From Nocardioides palaemonis (GTDB lineage Bacteria > Actinomycetota > Actinomycetes > Propionibacteriales > Nocardioidaceae), in contig NZ_JAGVQR010000001.1 of assembly GCF_018275325.1 (NCBI RefSeq), positions 744,001-808,000 of the forward strand: a stretch of 64,000 bases of DNA, read 5' to 3'. Numbering within the stretch: position 1 is the first letter of the stretch; every line of letters starts with the position of its first letter. Positions 53,601-61,796 of this stretch are shown here, piece by piece. Below the pieces are notes generated by a model. It searched no databases. It saw only the letters and a program-made list of their open reading frames with translations, and was not told the DNA's origin. The position numbers and the translations under genes were made by a program.

Positions 53601-56600
53601 ACACTCACGGGTGCGGCACTCGCGACCACGAAGATCACTCGGTTCCGCGGTATGGCGAACTCGTTGAAGAACGACCAGGGCGAGCGGTGGGGTGACCGAG
53701 CCATCGACGTCACGGAGCCAGCCGCCACCGCCGGCGCGCTGCGTGACTCCCGCTGGCTGGTGGGCCGTGTCGCCGAGACCACCACCATCGAGCCCGGCAC
53801 GTCCCCCAAGAACGCCGCCGGTGGCGCCACGAGCGATCAGCCGCTCACTCGCACCTACACCCGCTACGACACCATCACCACAGGCGCAGGCACCGACATC
53901 GACAGCCGCGAGACACGATTCGTCTATCCACGCGTCGCGCGCACCTACAACATCACCCCGTCGGCTCAGGTCGAAGACCCCGTTAGAGAAGTCGTCACGT
54001 CCGTCAACGACGGCCAGGGTGTCTCCTCGCTCCTGGGAGCGGTTGAGAAGGTCGTCGACACCACGGTCGATGGTTCCGTCGACATCTGCGTCGACAGCAA
54101 CTGGCGTGGCTCCGCCGACCCGTTCCTGCGCGTCCCGACACTCACTCGGACCATCGAAGGCCCCACCACGAATGCCGGCGGCAGTGACTGCGGCACCGGC
54201 ACCGTTCGGTCCGAGTCACGCGCCTACTACGACGGCTCCACCGACACCACAACCAACCCCCTCTCCACGGGCAACCTGACCCTCGAACGCACCCAGCTCA
54301 CTCCCACAGCCAATGACGTTGCCGACAACACGTACAGCTACGACGCATACGGGAGACTCGTCGAGCACATCGCACCCGAAGGACTCATCACCCGCACGGT
54401 CATCACCTCGACCGGGAACAACAGTGGTGCCAACGGATCGGCGCCGGTCGAGAAGATCACCACCCAACAGGGCACCGAGTCCGCGTCCTGGACCGGGCTG
54501 AAGATCAACTCCCGCACATTCGAGACCAGCACGACCTACTCGCCTCGCCGCGGACTTCCCGTGCAAGAACGCGGACTGAACTCGACCACGTCCGTGAACG
54601 ACACACGTCTCACCTACGACGGGCTCGGCCGCCTCGCAACAGTCCGACTGCCCGGCAACGTCGCCTCGACCGACCCACCATCGACCGAGTTCACCTACCG
54701 GTTCGCCCAGTTCCCACGCGGGAGCGGCGGCACCTCCAAGGCGCAACGCGTCACCACCACGACATGGCGCAACGCCAGCACCTTCGACCGCGTCGTGGAC
54801 TACTCCGACGGTTGGGGCCGACCGATCGAGACCCAGGTGCCGTCGTACTGGCACGACCCCAACCAGCCGCAACCCCAGAACGGTCGTGTCTCGACTGTCA
54901 CGGGATACGACTCGCTGGGACGCGCCGCCTGGTCCATGCCGGCCGTCCCCAACCCGACCGTGCTGACCGCCACCGCCGCGGAGCTCGTGAACCCCCGCGG
55001 CACCACGAACCTTGCCAGCAGCCCGTCGACCGTCAACTACACCAAGACGCTCTACGACGCCGCCTCACGTATCCGCAAGACCATCGTCAGCGACAACGCC
55101 ACCCAAGGCACCCCGCTGCGCAACTCCATCACCACGTGGGACTACGCACCGCGATGGAGTAGCCAGCCGTCCGGGCGCGGTGTCCTGGTCACTATGCACC
55201 CCGACCGCGGAGGGGACCAGGAAGAACTGCGCAACACCCGCGACCAAACCGTCACCACCCGCGACTACAAGGGCGCCGGATCGTCGCGTGCCGTGGTCCT
55301 CACCGCCGACTACACCTACACCGCCGCCGGCGACCTGGCGACCATCACCTCGGACGTCGCCGCCAACCGGCTCGCCGAGCAATGGACCTATACCTACGAC
55401 CTCGCCGGACGACGTACCAAGTCCGAGGACCCCGACACCGGCACCACGCTCACCACGTACGACCGGAACGACCAGCCGGTCTCGGCCATCGACGCCGAGG
55501 GGCGTTCCACCGCGACCACCTACGACACGCTCGGGCGTCCCACGCTCGTACGCGACACGACCAACGGAGCGAACCGCACACTCCTCACCCACACCTACGA
55601 CAGCGCCACCAACGGCATCGGTCTCTCACAGACATCCACACGCCACAACCACCTCACCGCAGGGCAGAACCTCCAGGTATCACAAGCCGTCGGGTCCTAC
55701 GACCCGATGGGTCGTCCCACCTCGACCACCTTCACCTACCCCGAAAAGCTGCGAGTGCCCTCGAGCAGCCCCACGATCAATGAGTCGTCGGTGCTGACCA
55801 CCAGCTACAACCAGCAGGGCTGGCCCACCGCCGTCACGCGCACCTTCGCCACCGGGCTCCCCACGACCACCCTGAACTACGGCTACACGCCCGCCGGCAC
55901 GATCGACACCATCACCATCCCCGCCACCCAAGGCGGAATGCGGCCGCTGGAAAAGGTCTACTACACGGCCGACAACCGGCGACACTTCGCACGATCCTCA
56001 GCAGCCGCACCCTCGCTACAGGGCATGGACCGCTACTACGCGCCCTCACCCAACACTGCACGCACCGACGCCATCGCGTTCTTCGGCATGCACTCCGACG
56101 GCACCAAGAACGCCACCAGAGACATGCGCTACACCCGAGACACCGTCGGCAACATCACCCAGATCCTAGGCGTGCACAACACCCCGTCTGGGCCGGTGGC
56201 AACAGCGGCATGGTGCTACGCCTACGACGACCTCAACCGACTCACCCAGTCCCGCACCGCGCCCACCGACGCAGCGACGAACTGCGCCTCGAGCGGGTGG
56301 GGTGATGCGTCGATCGTGGGCCAGCAGTACCGCATGGACTACTCGTACGGCACTTCCTACAACCGCCTCGTCAGTGCCACCGCCAGCTCGCCCACCCAGA
56401 CCTCAGCCACCCAGACGTACTCGTACAGCAGCTCGGCTGCCGATCCCGCACACGCGCCTTCCGCGTACCCGGCCGATGTGTTCGGCACCGCCCAGCATGT
56501 CGCCACCTACGACAACGCCGGCAACGTCACCAGCGCAGGACCCAGCACCGGCGCCAAGGACACCTACAGCTACGACCCGTTCGGGAAGTACGCAAAGGTC

Positions 56601-58292
56601 ACCAAGGCCGACGGCAGCGTCGAAGAATACGTGTACGGCCCCGACGGCAGCCGCATCGGCCTGCTCGCCACCACCGGCACCGGCTCGAACGCAACCACCA
56701 ATGCCACCCTCGACATCAACAACGCCCAGTACAAGACCAGCCAGACCAGCCTTCTCGCAGTCACCACACCCGACGGTGAACTCCTCGGCTACCGCCACAC
56801 CTACGGCTGGACCTCCGCCTGGACCGACCTCCAAGGCAGCATCAGGTTCCTCACCGACCAAGGAACCACCAAACGCGACTACTACCCCCACGGCGGCCTC
56901 ACCGACAGCACCGTCGGCCTCTGGTCACTCGGCTACCTCGGCATGCAGCACGACAAGCCAGGACAGATCCAGCTCGGACACCGCAAATACCCAGCCCAAC
57001 ACCGCACCTTCCTCAACCCCGACCCCCTCCTGAAACCCTTCACGCCCATCACGCTCAACCCCTACGCCTACGCACACCACAACCCCATCACCCTCACCGA
57101 CAGGTCGGGCCTGGCAGCAGCAGGCGGCGAGATCGCCGCAGGAGGAGGGGCCGGCGCAGGACCCGGGAGGTCCGCCAACACGCCGGTCCACTGCCTGACG
57201 AGCTGCCCCGAGGCAGACATCCCAGACGAGCTCGCGCGCGACAAGGACGCCGTCGACCGACTCGTAGTCGGCGCTACCGAGTTCTCCCTCGGCTTCGGAC
57301 TATCGGCCCAAGGCGTCGCCGACTCCGCATGGGACGTCGCGACAGCCGCATTCCTCGCCCAATCCCGCCAGAGCCTGCGCGAAGGCGCCGAAGGCATGCT
57401 CTACGCAGCACGCCACCCCTGGGCCACCGCCAAGGCAATCGCCGTCAACTGCTCATCTGCCCGCATGAGATGCGCCGGATCCGCAACCTTCGGAGTCCTC
57501 TCCTCCCTCGCCGGAGGCGGCGGCGCACTCAGGGCGGGACGCCTCCGAGCTCCGGAAGGAACGAGCGCAGCCGCAAAGTACGGAGACGACCTCGCCGAGA
57601 CCGCAGCCAAGGCGTGTTCTTTCTCCGGAGCAACGCTCGTGCTCATGGCTGACGGGACCAAGAAGCCGATCGAAGACGTCGAGGTCGGCGACGAGGTGCT
57701 CGCGACCGACCCTGAGACTGGTGAGCAGGCCGCGAAGCGGGTCGAGCGCGTCTTTGTTCACGACGACGCGCTGACCGATCTTCAGCTGGCCGACGGCACC
57801 GTCCTGACGACCACCGAGGACCATCCCTACTGGTCGGTCGACGACCAGAGGTTCGAAAGGGCCGACCAGCTCGCCCCCGGCGAGCGAGTTCTGGGTGCGG
57901 ATGGACGGACTGTGAAGGTCTCCGGGCTCCGGCTTGCAACTACCCGAGACGGCCTCGCGTTCAATCTTTCGGTCGAGGGCATCCACACCTACCACGTCGG
58001 CGCTGATGCGGTCTTGGTGCACAACGACTGTGGCTTGCTGCTGTCTAAGACCCAGGGTGCTCGGATGACGACGCCGCAGGCGACGGAGTTGGCCAAGTGG
58101 CTGGGGTATACCCGAGTCAAGGGTGAGTCGAGCCATGGCCAAGCGATCTACACCAACGGCAAGAACTTCATCAGTCCTGATGTCGATGGGCACTCGCAAG
58201 GCGTGTGGAAGATGGCACGAACTTTGGATGGCTTCGGTCCGAGTGAGCGTCTCGGAACCTACGACTTCTTGCTGCAGCGGTTTGCGAAATGA
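50649..58292 (+). CDS. Giant secreted RHS/YD-repeat polymorphic toxin with Hint and Ntox21-like C-terminal toxin
   Basis: 2547 aa. An N-terminal signal peptide (VVGVFTLLILMTAVFGDSAR) is followed by a Pro/Glu-rich stalk with a nine-fold Gly-Glu-Ala-Glu repeat (residues about 187-222). From about residue 376 there is an SpvB/RHS-like beta region (TDYRATPTSLSSSWQVGAG, LGYSSGSIDAMTYNANG), then some 1400 residues of YD repeats. The RHS core ends near residue 2150 (NPDPLLKPF, NPYAYAHHNPITLTDRSGL). Residues 2323-2459 are a Hint autoprotease: Cys2323 in CSFSGATLVLMADG, the TTEDHPYW block, and the His-Asn end at 2458-2459. The last 86 residues resemble the Ntox21/'toxin C-terminal' family, a probable RNase (TTPQATELAKWLGY, GKNFISPDVDGHSQGVWKMA, LGTYDFLLQRF). 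The overlapping downstream gene is the immunity candidate. Confidence 0.88.
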   Translation: MLVPPRVVGVFTLLILMTAVFGDSARAGAAPNSSVPGAGDDAWVYEPRPGYGDLLDMVEAVPLETVEPLERGPVLDARTESWDELDLSGTGTAVLSHEWMPVGGVPIEVRLAEAPAVDVVTGESAVDTTSVPGVSVAGAVEVTSVQDSGFGAGTLRIDIEPVGPADGAEDSSADHDQGPGVAPSTTGEAEGEAEGEAEGEAEGEAEGEAEGEAEGEAEGEAEESGAEAVAVDPAADQPQDSAESARLALPPLEVRFARGAVQAAVEAGVGALTLQQAALDGCGDMSADLTRGCVQWVPVASDHEQAKVPVFSPLDPASAQTAAAVLESQEDADGAGAAAPRGAPEVEPEPQAQQESGVDAGVAGGVTLLATGDTADYRATPTSLSSSWQVGAGTGEFSYSVPFEMPDPLKTAAVPAISLGYSSGSIDAMTYNANGQGSAAGLGWDFNIPFISRSYAACVEDGMPASGELCWRTRVKTVDEGGEQVERSQVVDQLRLTMNGVSSPMIALEGTPNRFRLESDPGWRIERQGGRGGANERFTVETPDGSTYFFGHRDPGRDGASVSVALDPTASVWRVPVRGNDPDEPAHGENDEAPLQGWRWNLDTVVDAHKNLVTYNYRTQANAYTRGTGANANVSYDAAGHLETIEYGYRDVQVQGAAGQHHDQPAARVVVDTAPRCAPDAGECTVADNPNRFVDTPVNLLCDEGDPCSHRGPTFFSTLKYVSLSTQVRSNTASTWSSGNTVDRWRFDHTFPAAGTGGTGVADPHLFLTSVQRIGMGDGGDAVSVPELSFNWDHELLPNRVAPPGAPRPLFKPRVSTIFNESGGRLDVTYGQQNPCTPAWTQDKDRHEATKDCFAQWFDPTPDNGVDNGEFYWFHKYLVRRVGTSDASLGYVRSPDRGVNESGPATPTTDNDACPSSQGCSILGEWQVTDYDYQGEPAWRFTDDRNRVNRNQDEGVVSVGEHESWDDWRGYETTRITQLESRQRTLTGAALATTKITRFRGMANSLKNDQGERWGDRAIDVTEPAATAGALRDSRWLVGRVAETTTIEPGTSPKNAAGGATSDQPLTRTYTRYDTITTGAGTDIDSRETRFVYPRVARTYNITPSAQVEDPVREVVTSVNDGQGVSSLLGAVEKVVDTTVDGSVDICVDSNWRGSADPFLRVPTLTRTIEGPTTNAGGSDCGTGTVRSESRAYYDGSTDTTTNPLSTGNLTLERTQLTPTANDVADNTYSYDAYGRLVEHIAPEGLITRTVITSTGNNSGANGSAPVEKITTQQGTESASWTGLKINSRTFETSTTYSPRRGLPVQERGLNSTTSVNDTRLTYDGLGRLATVRLPGNVASTDPPSTEFTYRFAQFPRGSGGTSKAQRVTTTTWRNASTFDRVVDYSDGWGRPIETQVPSYWHDPNQPQPQNGRVSTVTGYDSLGRAAWSMPAVPNPTVLTATAAELVNPRGTTNLASSPSTVNYTKTLYDAASRIRKTIVSDNATQGTPLRNSITTWDYAPRWSSQPSGRGVLVTMHPDRGGDQEELRNTRDQTVTTRDYKGAGSSRAVVLTADYTYTAAGDLATITSDVAANRLAEQWTYTYDLAGRRTKSEDPDTGTTLTTYDRNDQPVSAIDAEGRSTATTYDTLGRPTLVRDTTNGANRTLLTHTYDSATNGIGLSQTSTRHNHLTAGQNLQVSQAVGSYDPMGRPTSTTFTYPEKLRVPSSSPTINESSVLTTSYNQQGWPTAVTRTFATGLPTTTLNYGYTPAGTIDTITIPATQGGMRPLEKVYYTADNRRHFARSSAAAPSLQGMDRYYAPSPNTARTDAIAFFGMHSDGTKNATRDMRYTRDTVGNITQILGVHNTPSGPVATAAWCYAYDDLNRLTQSRTAPTDAATNCASSGWGDASIVGQQYRMDYSYGTSYNRLVSATASSPTQTSATQTYSYSSSAADPAHAPSAYPADVFGTAQHVATYDNAGNVTSAGPSTGAKDTYSYDPFGKYAKVTKADGSVEEYVYGPDGSRIGLLATTGTGSNATTNATLDINNAQYKTSQTSLLAVTTPDGELLGYRHTYGWTSAWTDLQGSIRFLTDQGTTKRDYYPHGGLTDSTVGLWSLGYLGMQHDKPGQIQLGHRKYPAQHRTFLNPDPLLKPFTPITLNPYAYAHHNPITLTDRSGLAAAGGEIAAGGGAGAGPGRSANTPVHCLTSCPEADIPDELARDKDAVDRLVVGATEFSLGFGLSAQGVADSAWDVATAAFLAQSRQSLREGAEGMLYAARHPWATAKAIAVNCSSARMRCAGSATFGVLSSLAGGGGALRAGRLRAPEGTSAAAKYGDDLAETAAKACSFSGATLVLMADGTKKPIEDVEVGDEVLATDPETGEQAAKRVERVFVHDDALTDLQLADGTVLTTTEDHPYWSVDDQRFERADQLAPGERVLGADGRTVKVSGLRLATTRDGLAFNLSVEGIHTYHVGADAVLVHNDCGLLLSKTQGARMTTPQATELAKWLGYTRVKGESSHGQAIYTNGKNFISPDVDGHSQGVWKMARTLDGFGPSERLGTYDFLLQRFAK
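51207..51314 (+). repeat. 12-bp coding repeat, nine exact units
   Basis: GGCGAGGCGGAG is repeated nine times without interruption inside the RHS toxin gene, encoding Gly-Glu-Ala-Glu. The perfect DNA identity implies recent expansion. The acidic stalk probably spans the cell wall, so copy number would tune its length. Confidence 0.92.
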
Positions 58293-58564
58293 CCGACGAG
58301 TATTGGTCGCTGGACGTTCCGGGCCTCACCCGTGAGCAGGCGATGCGCTTCCAGGAGGCCATGCTTCCGGATTCGCCGCTTGGCGTCTTGCTGCTCGATC
58401 CAGCCCGGGTGATGGTGCGGGGGTTTGATCGTCCCACTGTCGAGTTGATGGCGAAGTGCCTTGAAGCCGGCCTTGCCACGTTGGATCTGTCGCACTTGGA
58501 TCGCGCGGGCGCAATGAGCATGCTTGAGGACTGCCGAGCTTGGCTGGAGCAGCCCAAGACCTGA
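58289..58564 (+). CDS. Candidate immunity protein for the RHS toxin
   Basis: A 91-aa acidic protein whose ATG overlaps the toxin stop (ATGA), the standard position for the cognate immunity gene of a polymorphic toxin. It looks alpha/beta (LTREQAMRFQEAMLPDSPLG, VLLLDPARVMVRGFDRP, LDLSHLDRAGAMSMLEDCRA) and has no signal peptide, so it would act in the cytoplasm against the incoming C-terminal toxin. No immunity family could be named from the sequence. Confidence 0.75.
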   Translation: MTDEYWSLDVPGLTREQAMRFQEAMLPDSPLGVLLLDPARVMVRGFDRPTVELMAKCLEAGLATLDLSHLDRAGAMSMLEDCRAWLEQPKT

Positions 58565-58565
58565 A

Positions 58566-58922
58566 TCAGCTGGCTTGGCCGCTGAAGGCTTGGCGGGCGT
58601 GGTGGCGGAGAAGTGCGCCTTCGATGAAGGCGGCGACGTGTTCTTGTTCGTCGGGGGTGAACTGGTCGACGGCTTCGAGCTTGAGCCGCAGTGACTGGCT
58701 TTGGGGGCCGCGTTCGTCGTCGTCGAAGAGGAGCGAGTCCGCGCTGACGTTGAGGGCGAGCGCGAGGGCGCGGAGGACGTCGAGGGTGGGTTGGCTGGTG
58801 CCGGCCTCGTATCGGCGGATCTGGGTGACGTGGGCGCCGGATCGGTCGGCGAGCTGCTGCTGGGTGAGCGACCCGGCCTTGCGCGCGGCGGCGAGGCGGG
58901 CGGCGAAGTTGGTGTCGGTCAC
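58566..58922 (-). CDS. XRE family transcriptional regulator
   Basis: A 118-aa protein with an N-terminal Cro/XRE helix-turn-helix (FAARLAAARKAGSLTQQQLA, SGAHVTQIRRYEAGTSQP) and a helical C-terminus (LKLEAVDQFTPDEQEHVAAF). The start is a GTG at 58920-58922. It is convergent with the immunity gene, one base from its stop. It begins ten bases from the 5' end of the primase relic, as if it had been placed next to a broken gene. Confidence 0.85.
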   Translation of the reverse strand: MTDTNFAARLAAARKAGSLTQQQLADRSGAHVTQIRRYEAGTSQPTLDVLRALALALNVSADSLLFDDDERGPQSQSLRLKLEAVDQFTPDEQEHVAAFIEGALLRHHARQAFSGQAS

Positions 58923-58931
58923 GGGGCCGAG

Positions 58932-60540
58932 GTGAGCGTGCAGCGACTGGTGGAGGGGGCTGCGGCGTCGAGCTCCGGGCGCAGGGCAAGGACCTGGTCG
59001 GCTGTTGCCCGTTCCACGACGACGACTCCCCGAGCCTGGTGGTGACCCCGGGCAAGAACCTGTGGCACTGCCTGGGGGCGTGCGGCCGCGGGGGTGGGCC
59101 GATCGACTGGGTGATGACCCGCTCAAGGGGTCTCGTTCCGGCATGCGGTGGAGCTGCTGCGGGAGTCGTCCCCGGCGCTGGCGTCGTTGGCGCAACCTGG
59201 GCCACGGTCCGCAGCGCTGGGACCGGTGTCGCGGTCGAAGTCGGCGAAGCTGCCGTCGCTGGTTGAGCCTGATGCTGGCGACGCCGAGCTGCTGGGGATG
59301 GTGGTTGGGCACTACGCGGAGGCGTTGGCCGGGCACAGCGACGCCCTGGCGTTCCTGGCCCGGCGGCGGATCGATGACCCCGAGGCGATCGAGGCGTTCC
59401 GGATCGGGTTCGGTGATCGGACGCTTGGCTACCGGATCCCGCACTCCCGCACCGCCGATGGGGCGCGAGTCCGTGGCAGGCTGCGGGACCTGGGCGTGAT
59501 CAAGACCAGCGGGCACGAGCACTTCCGAGGCTGCCTAACCTTCCCGATCCTCGACGCCGCTGGCCAGGTCGGCGAGGTCTATGGCCGCCGACTGGACCCG
59601 CACGCCACCCCGCAGCACCTCTACCTGCCCGGCCCGCACCGCGGGGTCTGGAACCCGGCCGGGTTTGAGGCCGAGGAGCTGATCATCTGTGAGTCGATCA
59701 TCGACGCGCTCACGCTCTGGTGCGCGGGGTTCCGTCACGTCACCGCTGCCTATGGGGTCTACGGCTGGACCCCCGACCACCAACAAGCGCTGGTCGAGCA
59801 CGGCATCAAGCGAACTCTCATCGCGTTCGACGGTGACGACGCCGGCGACCGCGGCGCCAAAGCTCTTGCGGCTGAACTGACGGACGCGGGTGTCGAGGTG
59901 TTCCGGGTCGAGCTCCCCAGGGGCAGCGACGTGAACGACGTCGCGGTCGAGGCGAAGAACGCTCAGGAGGCGCTCGGCCGCTACCTGCGCAAGGCCGCGT
60001 GGATGGGCGGCGCCCAGAATGGTCGGCCGTCGTCGCCCCGGGTCGAGGTTGAGTCGGTTCGGGTGGTGCCGCCGGGGTTGGACTCGCCCGCCCATACCGT
60101 CGAGCCGGTCGAACCGGCGCCGGTCGTCGCACCGGATGAGCCTGATGAGTCCGAGGGCTCGGTTGATCCGTCGCAGGTGGTGGGTCGTGAGCTGTTGGTG
60201 GAGTTCGCCGAACGCAGGTGGCGGGTGCGCGGCCTGGACAAGGTCACCAGCTTCGACGTGCTGCGGGTCAACCTCCTGGTCACCGTGAGCGGACAGGCCG
60301 ACGGGCCGTCCCCATCGTCGGGGTCGGGGTTCCACGTCGACACCCTGGACTTGTATTCGGCCAGGGCACGCGCGGCGTTCGTCGTGGCCGCGCGGCGGGT
60401 GAGCTGCGGCTGGCGCCGGAGGTGGTGAAGGCGTGGAGGAGTGGGAGTTCGACACCAGGCTGGGCGTCATGCCTGATGAGGCCAGGGCGCTGCGCGATCG
60501 GATCAACGACGTCCTGCGAGCGGCCTTCCGCGCCGAGTAG
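58932..60540 (+). pseudogene. CHC2-Toprim primase-like gene, decayed by several frameshifts
   Basis: Reading in three frames rebuilds a phage or mobile-element primase. A CHC2 zinc finger lies at 58967-59126 (VELRAQGKDLVGCCPFHDDD, LWHCLGACGRGGG), then a helical linker, then a Toprim domain from about 59690 (ELIICESIIDALTL, LIAFDGDDAGDRGAKALA). Shifts are visible near 58960 (frame 0 to 2), at the G run 59127-59130 (an extra base; removing it joins TRSRG to VSFRHAVELLRES) and near 60395 (before GELRLAPEVV). A last piece at 60433-60540 (DEARALRDRINDVLRAAFRA) is in yet another frame. The first part before the zinc finger is missing. The central 59148-60428 frame alone is open for 426 codons. Confidence 0.75.
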
Positions 60541-60878
60541 CGATCAGCTGGTGTGTGCGAGCCGGCGGGTTTGGTGGCGCAGGAGGATGGACTCGATGAG
60601 GTTAATGGTGGACTTCCTACATCTCGCCACATTCGGTCGTTTTCGGTTGGCCGGCATCCGCGTCCGACGAGGACGCCGCGACACGCGGAACGACACCAAC
60701 CGAAACTCTCAACCGAAACCATTTCGTACCGGAACCGGGCGACTACCGTTTTCGGCATGACCCTGCAGGTTCGTGCAGTGCACACTCCTGACCCGGCGCG
60801 AGCCTTCCACTGCGCGGTCTAGACCGGTTTGGTGGAGGGGCAAGGAGCAATCCGTACCCAACCGGAAGAAGAGAAACC
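60541..60878. other. Right junction of accessory region: repeats and gene debris
   Basis: A stretch of 338 bases without an intact gene. TTTCGGTTGG at 60641-60650 is inverted at 60696-60705 (CCAACCGAAA), and AACCGAAAC recurs at 60711, giving a cluster of CCGAAA-type words in AT-richer DNA. On the minus strand, 60544-60618 reads as a plausible protein end (STINLIESILLRHQTRRLAH), possibly a transposase tail. The far end holds the promoter and ribosome site of the metalloprotease gene (GGAAGAAGAG before 60879). Confidence 0.45.
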
Positions 60879-61706
60879 ATGCTGAAGAGCAGGATCAGTC
60901 GGATCACCACGGCGGCCCTGGCGTCGGCCGCCCTCGCCGCCTCGATGGCCCCGGCCGCCACCGCTGCCACCGCGCAGGACAACGTGCCGAGCTTCGAGGA
61001 GTTCCGGGCTTCCACCCTGCGTGACGTGGGCGGCCAGTACGTCGTGAACGGTGACGAGACCATCCCGACCATGAAGGCCCTGCGCGCCTACTACGACACG
61101 ATGGTCGGCTCCAGCGACTCCAACAGCGGCAACACCTCGCTCGTCGTCAACACCGTCGGCGGTGCCGACGACAAGTGGTCGGCCACCGCGGCCCGCAACC
61201 TCACGTACTGCGTGAGCAACAACTTCGGCGCCGACAAGGCCGCCGTGGTGTCGGCGATGCAGTCCGGTGCCGCACAGTGGGAGGCCGCCTCGAGCGGGGT
61301 GAACTTCATCTACGTGAGCAGCGCCGACTCCAGCTGCACGGTGTCCAACAGCTCGGTGGTGTTCTCGGTCGAGCCGACGAGCACGACGTCCTACATCGCG
61401 CGCGCCTTCTTCCCGAGCAGCCCCGACAGCCAGCGCAACGTGCTGGTCAACGCGTACTCGCTGCAGAACTCGGGCTCCTGGACGCCCTCGAACATCCTGG
61501 CCCACGAGCTCGGCCACACGCTGGGCTTCCGCCACGAGCACACCCGGCCCGAGGCCGGCACCTGCTTCGAGGACAACAACTGGCGTCCGCTGACGCCCTA
61601 CGACTCCTCCTCGATCATGCACTACCCGCAGTGCAACGGCTCGTCGAGCGACCTCTCGATGACCGCCACCGACCGGGCGGGCGTGGCGTCGCTCTACGGT
61701 TCCTGA
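60879..61706 (+). CDS. Secreted zinc metalloprotease, M57-like
   Basis: A 275-aa exported protease. The signal peptide is residues 1-30 (ALASAALAASMAPAATAA). The catalytic zinc site AHELGHTLGFRHEH (His209, Glu210, His213, His219) is the metzincin motif, and SSIMHYPQC provides the Met-turn. The pattern fits the M57 (dual-action HEIGH) or astacin-like peptidases of actinobacteria. It probably acts outside the cell. The ATG has GGAAGAAGAG upstream. A strong hairpin follows. Confidence 0.88.
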   Translation: MLKSRISRITTAALASAALAASMAPAATAATAQDNVPSFEEFRASTLRDVGGQYVVNGDETIPTMKALRAYYDTMVGSSDSNSGNTSLVVNTVGGADDKWSATAARNLTYCVSNNFGADKAAVVSAMQSGAAQWEAASSGVNFIYVSSADSSCTVSNSSVVFSVEPTSTTSYIARAFFPSSPDSQRNVLVNAYSLQNSGSWTPSNILAHELGHTLGFRHEHTRPEAGTCFEDNNWRPLTPYDSSSIMHYPQCNGSSSDLSMTATDRAGVASLYGS

Positions 61707-61721
61707 CGCACCACGCATGAC

Positions 61722-61750
61722 GAGGGCCCGGCCGCTGCGGCCGGGCCCTC
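61722..61750 (+). terminator. Terminator hairpin after metalloprotease gene
   Basis: A perfect 13-base stem (GAGGGCCCGGCCG at 61722-61734 with its complement at 61738-61750) has a CTG loop and begins 15 bases after the stop codon. No T-run follows. Confidence 0.85.
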
Positions 61751-61796
61751 CTCGCGTTTCGCCGGGCGGGTGCGCGCCGCCGTAGACTCCCCGCCC

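Noticed and set aside
60544..60618. Separate minus-strand gene end (possible transposase tail)
   Set aside because: Only about 25 codons are readable and no domain can be named, so it is mentioned only as debris in the junction entry.
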